Source: Bdellovibrionales bacterium (GTDB taxonomy: Bacteria > Bdellovibrionota > UBA1018 > CAIPTA01). Taken from it: a stretch of 17,236 nt of DNA. Shown here in pieces: positions 1 to 4,776 of this stretch. A program made the position numbers and the translations under genes. How positions within the stretch are numbered: the stretch's first letter is position 1; each line of letters begins with the position of its first letter. The notes below the pieces were generated by a model. That model worked only from the letters and a program-made list of their open reading frames with translations. It did not search any database and was not told where the DNA came from. The DNA lies in contig JAKFYM010000281.1 of assembly GCA_021730855.1 (NCBI GenBank), forward strand, positions 1-17,236, given 5' to 3'.

Positions 1-382
1 CTCGTAGAAAGCGATTAAGACGCAGCACAGAGGTTAAAGCTGGGTCTATAAAAGAGACCGGAGTGGCGTGGCAAACCAAGTCGGCCGCTTCGGGGATGTC
101 TTCGCTCGTGAGAGGTAGCACGGAAAAATCCGCGAATCCATTCAAGTAGCGTGAGGAAACAAAACCAGTTTGCGGACAGTTTTCTGAGTCACGGATGCGC
201 ACTTGGATCCTGCCATCGGCGTGACGGCCGATTGGTTCCACCTCTGTGCCTAAAAGAAGGCTGCAAATCGGACTCTTTACAGCATTGCGTACGTTTAAAG
301 AAGAGGCGGTCACCGTGGCCATTTGGGCGTAGGTGGGAAGAGAGAAAAGCAAACTGCTCAAAAGAAAGAAGCGCAGGACCAT
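1..382 (-). CDS. Exported SH3-like domain protein (3' end outside window)
   Basis: An open frame reads leftward from an ATG at 382 to the window edge without a stop (127 codons). It starts with a Sec-type signal peptide (MVLRFFLLSSLLFSLPTYAQ, likely cleaved after the A in YAQ). A bacterial SH3-like module follows at about residues 22-83: an LNVR strand, then a Cys (PIC), and a second Cys 29 residues on in NCPQTGFVSSRYL. This module aligns well with the second module of the gene at 976-2418, so the two are paralogues. Such domains usually bind cell-wall or surface ligands, which makes a periplasmic or envelope role likely, but no enzyme domain is visible in the part present. The gene lies 46 bases downstream of the 429-887 gene on the same strand and is probably co-transcribed. 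The ribosome-binding site is weak; the ATG is chosen because the signal peptide begins there. Confidence 0.75.
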   Translation of the reverse strand, partial: MVLRFFLLSSLLFSLPTYAQMATVTASSLNVRNAVKSPICSLLLGTEVEPIGRHADGRIQVRIRDSENCPQTGFVSSRYLNGFADFSVLPLTSEDIPEAADLVCHATPVSFIDPALTSVLRLNRFLR

Positions 383-428
383 GCTGTCTTATCGGGGGCT
401 TAGCTCAAGATCTTAAAGGAATTTGCGA

Positions 429-887
429 TTACTCGCCCAGGCTGATGGGCTTCGGAGCGTCTTCGCAGAGGGTGCGTCCATTTAGAACCAAGCGCAGGAC
501 CACAAAACCTGGGGCATAGGTGGCGCCGACAAAAGTCTCGATATTGAAGCCGAGGGCTTCCAGGTAGCCTGCGTCTTTTTCCCAGGCACTGAAATTCCAG
601 CTTTGTTTCTTGCTAGCGGGGCCATCCTCTTGACGCCGAAGCTCGAGCTCGAGCTTGGTGCCGGAAGCTTCAATCTTGTTTACCAAGAGGCCATCGAACA
701 TACGGTGCGGAGAGATCTCTTCAATGGGATTTAAGGCGTATTTTTCGACGATCGAATACCCGCCCGTTTCTCCTTTCACGAATTCTTCATAAAGAACAAA
801 ACCTAAGATCCGCTCACCACAGGAGGGGGCTGCCCAGGCTGGGCTAGAGAGGAGGAAAATAAAACTGAGCGCGATGGTCCTGATCAT
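429..887 (-). CDS. Exported protein of unknown function, 152 aa
   Basis: The ATG at 887 is preferred over an in-frame TTG at 905 because it begins a clean signal peptide: MIRT, then a hydrophobic core (ALSFIFLLSS), then PAWA as the likely cleavage site. The mature protein of about 132 residues has two Cys, one just after cleavage (APSC) and one near the C terminus (LCED), which could form a disulfide. The Cys is not in a proper lipobox, so a soluble periplasmic protein is more likely than a lipoprotein. I do not recognise the family. The gene is divergent from the SH3/amidase-like gene at 976 and is followed on its own strand by a partial SH3-like gene, so it belongs to an envelope-protein locus. 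Confidence 0.65.
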   Translation of the reverse strand: MIRTIALSFIFLLSSPAWAAPSCGERILGFVLYEEFVKGETGGYSIVEKYALNPIEEISPHRMFDGLLVNKIEASGTKLELELRRQEDGPASKKQSWNFSAWEKDAGYLEALGFNIETFVGATYAPGFVVLRLVLNGRTLCEDAPKPISLGE

Positions 888-975
888 GTTCTTCTTTATC
901 GGCAAAAATACCGAAAACCTAAGAGGAAAACGTGAATGTTCTCAAGGTTTCCCCCGTTTTGCCGACGAGTTCAAT

Positions 976-2418
976 GTGAAAACATTTATTCTAGCTATCC
1001 TAGGACTGGCCTATTTCTGCCCTCCGGCCCTGGCAAACCTGCCCCCGGAAGACCAGCTTTACGAAGTAAATGCTTCGGCACTAAGAGTTTGGTCGACCAA
1101 TTCACGTCCTGCTACCACGGGCGTGAAGCTGTGCTCGGCACCTCGAGGCTCTGTTCTGCGGATCAACGAAGCTGTGCCTACCGATCGGCCGCGCTATGTG
1201 AGCATGCAATTGAATTTAGACCTGCCTGGTTGCGATGGTGGTGGCAGTGGGTATGTTTGGTCAGAGTATTTGCAACGGCAAGCGACGCAAAATCCAGTAG
1301 TGCAGCAAGTAGTTTCTGCGGTCAGCAACAATCCACCGCCAGCTGTGGTGGCTCAGACGCCTGCTCCGGTGCGAGCCGCCCAAACCACTCAATATGGGAT
1401 AAGCGTTGGTGTGCTCTCGAATATATTGAACGTGCGTGCAGAAGATGGAACTCCTCTTTGCACGGTAAATCCTGAAAGCACGGGGATCACCGCCATAGCC
1501 CGTCATGAGGATGGCGAGCGAGTGAAAGTGCAATTGAGCGTTCCAGGCTGTCCCGCGCAAGGTTTTGTGTATTCTAGTTATATACGCCCCAGCGATATCG
1601 AGGCCTTAAACATCACCACGAAGGTGGGAGTAGACGGCTTGGCCTATCGTTCTGAGCCTCGCGCCAGCGACGAGACTTTGGATTGCCGCCTAAACACCAC
1701 GGACACCGTGCGCATCCTTGATGAGGAAGTGCAAGGGGGCAGTGTGACCTGGGTGAAGGTGGCCGTAGAGCCCGCAAAAGAGGGATGCTCGCCCATAGGG
1801 TATATGGCGAAACACTATTTGAACCCGCCAAGTTTTTTTGCCGGGCTGGCAACCGTTGCGAAAACAGTGGACTGCCCGATTTGCGACCAGCTGCGCGTAC
1901 AGAACCAGGAAGCGATCTTTGGTTGGATGAGCGTGCTGCAAAGGCAGTTGGCTAGTGACGAGCCAAACCAAAATCGTGATCCCGCTGACGTGGCCGGACT
2001 GGTGGCGCGCTTAGCTTTAGAGGCCGAGCGTTCGGCCAATCGATACCGGCAGTATGCTCCTCATGTATGCAGGAGAATGGGGCGGAGGCACCCTTGTGGC
2101 GGCACTGACAGCCCCAACAAAAGCAAGGGCTGGTGTAAGTCGGGGGTTCGAGAAGCTCTCGAGCGCGCTCTTGGACTCTCGCTTCCCGGTGCGGCCGCTT
2201 CCAGCCCAGTGGTTCGTACCTATCTCGGCCAGCATATGACCCGCTTGGCGGTGGATTCTTGCGAAGCCGCCCCTCGGGGTTCGGTTTGCGTATATACTGG
2301 TGGATCAGAGGGCTTCGGTCATATTGAAATTAAGGCGGATACCAATAAATATTGTAGCGACTATTGCGCGGCACGCCCGATCCGTACTAGAACCTTTGTA
2401 GGAGCGTACTATCCATGA
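976..2418 (+). CDS. Exported protein with three SH3-like modules and a C-terminal NlpC/P60-like domain
   Basis: The product has 480 residues from a GTG at 976. The frame stays open upstream to 874, but only the GTG places a normal signal peptide at the N terminus (VKTFILAILG, cleavage near PALA-N at 20), and the longer form would overlap the divergent gene. Three SH3-like modules follow, at about 28-98, 140-204 and 211-283. Each has a Cys pair and ends in a G-[FY]-[VM]-x4-Y motif such as GFVYSSYI. A Pro/Ala/Gln-rich linker separates modules 1 and 2. A VDCPIC motif (298-303) opens a helical region. The C-terminal 100 residues contain GWCKSGVREAL (Cys387) and GFGHIEI (His449), then YCSDYC. This order, a Cys at the start of a helix followed by GHI in a strand, is what papain-like peptidoglycan amidases (NlpC/P60, CHAP, Tae4) show. 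I therefore infer a periplasmic or secreted wall hydrolase whose SH3-like modules bind the wall. The stop overlaps the next gene by four bases. Confidence 0.72.
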   Translation: MKTFILAILGLAYFCPPALANLPPEDQLYEVNASALRVWSTNSRPATTGVKLCSAPRGSVLRINEAVPTDRPRYVSMQLNLDLPGCDGGGSGYVWSEYLQRQATQNPVVQQVVSAVSNNPPPAVVAQTPAPVRAAQTTQYGISVGVLSNILNVRAEDGTPLCTVNPESTGITAIARHEDGERVKVQLSVPGCPAQGFVYSSYIRPSDIEALNITTKVGVDGLAYRSEPRASDETLDCRLNTTDTVRILDEEVQGGSVTWVKVAVEPAKEGCSPIGYMAKHYLNPPSFFAGLATVAKTVDCPICDQLRVQNQEAIFGWMSVLQRQLASDEPNQNRDPADVAGLVARLALEAERSANRYRQYAPHVCRRMGRRHPCGGTDSPNKSKGWCKSGVREALERALGLSLPGAAASSPVVRTYLGQHMTRLAVDSCEAAPRGSVCVYTGGSEGFGHIEIKADTNKYCSDYCAARPIRTRTFVGAYYP

Positions 2419-2912
2419 AAAAGTTTGTAATATTAGGCTTATTTAGCGCCTTTGTTTTAGAAGCAGCTTTTGCTGTCGACTGCACGTATTGCCAGCGGAT
2501 GGATACACTCAAGGCGGGTTTTTCCCGAGTGGTCCCTGACTCGATGAATAACGAGACCATTGACCGGCAAAATGAGCTGGTGGATGGCACCACAGACCTA
2601 GTGCTAGAGGTAGTTCGCTCTTCTTCTCGCTTGCCTCAGGCCGATCTTGAGCGGATCGTGGGCTTACTGGCCATTGCCGCTCCTTATGACTATGAAAATT
2701 CCATGTCGGAGCGGATCTTGGTGGTCTTAAAGCCACAGATTGAGTCCTTTTTCTCCGAAATCACCCGGCAGTTGAAGGCCGGAAAGCTCACCGCCAAACA
2801 AGCGGATGACCTACGGATCTCGATGGGTACCGCAGAGCAGGTGCAGATGCAGGGTGGAACCGATCCTTTTGCACCAGCCATCGATGAAGTGTCCGATCAG
2901 AAAAAAAAATAG
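2415..2912 (+). CDS. Exported Cys-containing helical protein, 165 aa, unknown function
   Basis: The ATG overlaps the stop of the preceding gene (ATGA at 2415-2418), so translation is probably coupled and the products are likely to work together. The signal peptide is MKKFVILGLF, a short hydrophobic core, and cleavage near AAFA at residue 20. The mature protein starts with VDCTYC, a CxxC motif that also occurs in the middle of the upstream protein (VDCPIC). The rest looks largely helical and acidic, with no further Cys, and ends in QKKK encoded by a run of nine A's before TAG. No known family is recognised. A partner, chaperone or regulator of the upstream amidase-like protein is possible, but only from position. 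Confidence 0.68.
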   Translation: MKKFVILGLFSAFVLEAAFAVDCTYCQRMDTLKAGFSRVVPDSMNNETIDRQNELVDGTTDLVLEVVRSSSRLPQADLERIVGLLAIAAPYDYENSMSERILVVLKPQIESFFSEITRQLKAGKLTAKQADDLRISMGTAEQVQMQGGTDPFAPAIDEVSDQKKK

Positions 2913-3012
2913 TTCCGCGGACTGAGCTTACAAAAAAGCGAGCTTCCTCCAAGGGAGCCACTCCAAAGCCAGGGCGCAAATAACGTCGGATAAGATATAT
3001 TATGTGTTTTCG

Positions 3013-3030
3013 CCTAAGGAATTACTTAGG
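3013..3030. repeat. Short inverted repeat between convergent genes
   Basis: CCTAAG (3013-3018) and CTTAGG (3025-3030) are perfect inverted arms with a six-base spacer, in the 141-base gap between the convergent genes ending at 2912 and 3054. No T-run follows on either strand, so it is a poor intrinsic terminator and may be chance or a protein-binding site. The rest of the gap is AT-rich around 2985-3005, with no other clear signal. Confidence 0.25.
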
Positions 3031-3053
3031 GATTCGCATCTAACCATCGATAA

Positions 3054-3623
3054 TTAGGTAGAAATATTCTTTACCTTTGGCAATGGCGCGGCTTCCAGTT
3101 CGCTTTTGAGCCCCCAGATGCGATTCAGCAGCCTGGGGGCGTGGCTGGCGATCCAGGCAAAAAGCCCATACTTAATGCTTCGGCCAAGCAGCACCAAGCC
3201 AAAGATTTCCAGGAGCGGCATGCCCGCTAAGGCGGCCAGAGCGATCGCTGGGTGTTGCATCATCGGGCTTAAGGCCACCAAAAAAAGCGCAAGGCCGCCC
3301 CAGTTGTCCATTAGGTTATTGGTCCAAAGGAAAAAAGGAGTCTGGTCAATCCCTGGTTTGATGGCCAGGAGGAAGGGCATTCCATGGATTTCCAAAATGG
3401 CGGCCAAAGACAGGGCTCCTAAGGAGGAACCCAGGCTCACCATAACGGCCGAATAGACCCAGCGCTTCGGGGCTAGCATCACGGCGCCGATCAGGAGGCC
3501 ATCTGTGGGAATGACCACCAGGAAAGCATCCAGGGCGGCCAGTAGGCCCACCACGGGGGCATACCACCAACGGTCAGCATGTTTTTGTAAGGATTCGACG
3601 AAGGTGCGAACAGAAGAAACCAT
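3054..3623 (-). CDS. DedA/YqaA-like integral membrane protein
   Basis: The product has 189 residues and four to five hydrophobic segments, at about 20-52, 56-79, 108-134 and 136-162. The pattern resembles the small YqaA branch of the DedA/VTT (SNARE-associated) family: an amphipathic start, a Pro-containing re-entrant stretch (VVIPTDGLLIG), a GSSLGAL segment, and a second Pro-rich loop (LSPMMQHPAIALAA). Family members are implicated in envelope homeostasis and, for some, lipid-carrier flipping; which applies here cannot be told. The ATG at 3623 lies just beyond the terminator at 3653-3688, so the gene probably has its own promoter. A TAGTATATA stretch directly upstream of the ATG could be a -10 element, which would leave a very short leader. 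The short basic C-terminal tail should be cytoplasmic. Confidence 0.6.
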   Translation of the reverse strand: MVSSVRTFVESLQKHADRWWYAPVVGLLAALDAFLVVIPTDGLLIGAVMLAPKRWVYSAVMVSLGSSLGALSLAAILEIHGMPFLLAIKPGIDQTPFFLWTNNLMDNWGGLALFLVALSPMMQHPAIALAALAGMPLLEIFGLVLLGRSIKYGLFAWIASHAPRLLNRIWGLKSELEAAPLPKVKNIST

Positions 3624-3652
3624 AGGCCTATATACTACGGAAGAAAAAAGAA

Positions 3653-3688
3653 AAAACCCAAGCTCCTAAGGTAGGTGGCTTGGGTTTT
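3653..3688. terminator. Bidirectional intrinsic terminator after rplX
   Basis: An 11-base perfect stem (AAAACCCAAGC at 3653-3663, GCTTGGGTTTT at 3678-3688) encloses a 14-base loop, with A-runs on the left that become U-runs in leftward transcripts. It lies 36 bases past the rplX stop and should end the rpsR-rpmG-rplX transcript, insulating the DedA-like gene. Confidence 0.85.
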
Positions 3689-3723
3689 CTTGTGAGCCTT
3701 AAAGATTCTTATAGAAGAGGAAA

Positions 3724-4041
3724 TTAGGCTTTGAGCTCGGTGCCCGATTTTTTGAAAACGCGGGTTTTTTTGTCGCCCTTGATCACGATTTTTACACGGC
3801 CACCTTTATTGGTTTTCGGGTCGACGAGCAAAACATTAGACATATGGATGGCGGCTTCTTTTTCCAAGATCCCACCTTGCGCATTTTTTTGGCTGGGCTT
3901 GGTATGGCGTTTCACACGATTCACGCCCTCCACCAAAACGCGGCCTTTTTCTGTCAACAGGCCTAGGATTTTGCCTTGTTTGCCTTTGTCTTTACCGGCA
4001 ATCACTTCTACGAGATCGCCCTTTTTGATTTTCCATTTCAT
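3724..4041 (-). CDS. rplX: Large-subunit ribosomal protein L24
   Basis: This is a full-length L24 (105 residues; the family is about 100-110). The KOW motif is at the start (KKGDLVEVIAGKDKGKQGKI, about 6-25), followed by the typical GVNRVKRHTKPSQ and a GGILEKEAAIHMSNVLLVDP segment. L24 binds 23S rRNA and is the first protein to initiate 50S assembly. It is normally encoded in the spc operon between rplN and rplE. Here it follows rpmG by 16 bases in a three-gene leftward operon. Whether this is the only copy or a second one cannot be decided from the window. It ends before a strong terminator at 3653-3688. Confidence 0.95.
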   Translation of the reverse strand: MKWKIKKGDLVEVIAGKDKGKQGKILGLLTEKGRVLVEGVNRVKRHTKPSQKNAQGGILEKEAAIHMSNVLLVDPKTNKGGRVKIVIKGDKKTRVFKKSGTELKA

Positions 4042-4057
4042 AAAATTTTCCTATCCC

Positions 4058-4207
4058 TTAGCGCTTTTCGCCATGCCAGGTGTGCTTGCGCGCCGCTGGG
4101 CTGTATTTTTTCTTCCGAATTTTATCGGGAGTCTTGGATTTGTTTTTGGTGGTCACGTAGTTCACGTGGCCGGTTTCTTCGCAAACCAAATAGACGATGG
4201 ATCTCAT
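4058..4207 (-). CDS. rpmG: Large-subunit ribosomal protein L33
   Basis: A 49-residue frame reads MRSIVYLVCEETGHVNY, then VTTKNKSKTPDKIRKKKYS, then PAARKHTWHGEKR. The TTKNK motif, the K-K-[YF] stretch and the R-K-H-T ending are diagnostic of L33. The two CxxC zinc pairs of zinc-binding L33 are absent and only one Cys remains (residue 9), so this is the zinc-independent (C-minus) form, which is normal in many proteobacteria. Its ATG shares one base with the rpsR stop (TAATG), indicating translational coupling. The gene is short enough to be missed by length-filtered gene finders. Confidence 0.93.
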   Translation of the reverse strand: MRSIVYLVCEETGHVNYVTTKNKSKTPDKIRKKKYSPAARKHTWHGEKR

Positions 4208-4422
4208 TAGTACGCTCCGTTAGGCAGAAGCGCCAATTGGCGAGCGCGTTTGACGGCTCGAGCTAATTGACGTTGTTGTTTCGCGTTTAGGCGGGAAACC
4301 CGCGCGGCGACGATCTTTCCGCCTGGGGACACGAATTGCGAGAGCATCTCGACATCTTTATAGTCGAAGATCATGTCGCGGGACGGACGGGGACGACGTT
4401 TAAAAAAACCTTGTTCAGCCAC
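4207..4422 (-). CDS. rpsR: Small-subunit ribosomal protein S18
   Basis: The product has 71 residues. Typical S18 features are FDYKDVEMLSQFVSPGGKI (about 19-37), the central RVSRLNAKQQRQLARAVKR stretch and the ending ARQLALLP. S18 binds next to S6 on the 30S platform. The start is a GTG at 4422, fixed by a strong AGGAGG five bases upstream; no upstream ATG fits. The usual neighbours rpsF and rplI are absent, and the gene instead leads rpmG and rplX. There are no Cys residues. Confidence 0.95.
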   Translation of the reverse strand: MAEQGFFKRRPRPSRDMIFDYKDVEMLSQFVSPGGKIVAARVSRLNAKQQRQLARAVKRARQLALLPNGAY

Positions 4423-4427
4423 TGCTG

Positions 4428-4433
4428 CCTCCT
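4428..4433 (-). promoter_or_regulatory. Shine-Dalgarno site of rpsR
   Basis: AGGAGG on the minus strand, five bases before the GTG at 4422. It is a full consensus site and decides the non-ATG start of S18. Confidence 0.9.
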
Positions 4434-4654
4434 GTGTTGTTCCTTGCTCCCGGCGCCATTCCTGGCGGCGCCATGGGTAATGAAAGAGAGCGAGGAAGAA
4501 AACGTATGCCTCATATCCCTTCCAAAATCAATGAGTTCTCTCGGAAACTGCGTGTTTTCCTTTGCGAGCGGCGAGCCCCCCCCACTCTGCCGTGGCTTGC
4601 TTGCCCGCATGCGCGCGCTTTTCCATTCCGCGAAAATGCGCACCCGCAATTCGC

Positions 4655-4685
4655 TCTACACTCTTTCCATGACGACCAATGTCAA
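4655..4685 (-). promoter_or_regulatory. Candidate sigma70-type promoter of the rpsR operon
   Basis: On the minus strand a perfect TTGACA (4680-4685) is followed after 19 bases by TGTAGA (4655-4660), a mediocre -10. The spacing is two bases longer than ideal. If used, it gives a leader of roughly 225 bases before the rpsR GTG, containing the GGCGCC inverted repeat. Confidence 0.35.
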
Positions 4686-4759
4686 AGCGCCTGAAATTCC
4701 TCAAGAATATCTCCATGTCGCCGCGTAATTATGCGATAAATATAGAAAGAAATTTATTT

Positions 4760-4769
4760 GGAGAAAGGG
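4760..4769 (+). promoter_or_regulatory. Shine-Dalgarno site of sucA
   Basis: GGAGAAAGGG lies seven bases before a TTG at 4777. The first in-frame ATG is some 33 codons into the conserved E1 N-terminal region, so this site supports TTG as the true start. Confidence 0.6.
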
Positions 4770-4776
4770 CTTTTTC

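Larger units (their letters stand above)
4423..4776. other. Divergent intergenic control region rpsR / sucA
   Basis: These 354 bases have no credible gene; the open frames here lack ribosome-binding sites and family signatures. Visible elements are the rpsR ribosome-binding site (4428-4433), a GC-rich inverted repeat of two GGCGCC copies (4452-4457 and 4467-4472), a run of eight C's (4576-4583), a candidate minus-strand promoter (4655-4685), an AT-rich stretch (4724-4760) that could hold the sucA promoter but has no good -35/-10 pair, and the sucA ribosome-binding site (4760-4769). Confidence 0.7.

Noticed and set aside
151..519. Rightward 122-codon frame at the left end
   Set aside because: It opposes two leftward genes with clear signal peptides and has an atypical Arg/Cys-rich composition.
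874..975. Longer N terminus for the SH3-like protein
   Set aside because: It would overlap the divergent gene and place the signal peptide 35 residues inside the protein.
2901..2909. Run of nine A's at the end of the 2415-2912 gene as a programmed slippage site
   Set aside because: It lies at the last three codons, so slippage would change only the tail; no downstream frame of note follows.
4576..4583. Run of eight C's as a phase-variation tract
   Set aside because: It lies in non-coding DNA away from the promoter boxes; length variation cannot be judged from one sequence.
4669..4728. Short 19-codon frame upstream of sucA as a leader peptide
   Set aside because: Its codons look acceptable, but there is no ribosome-binding site and no attenuator-like hairpin behind it.
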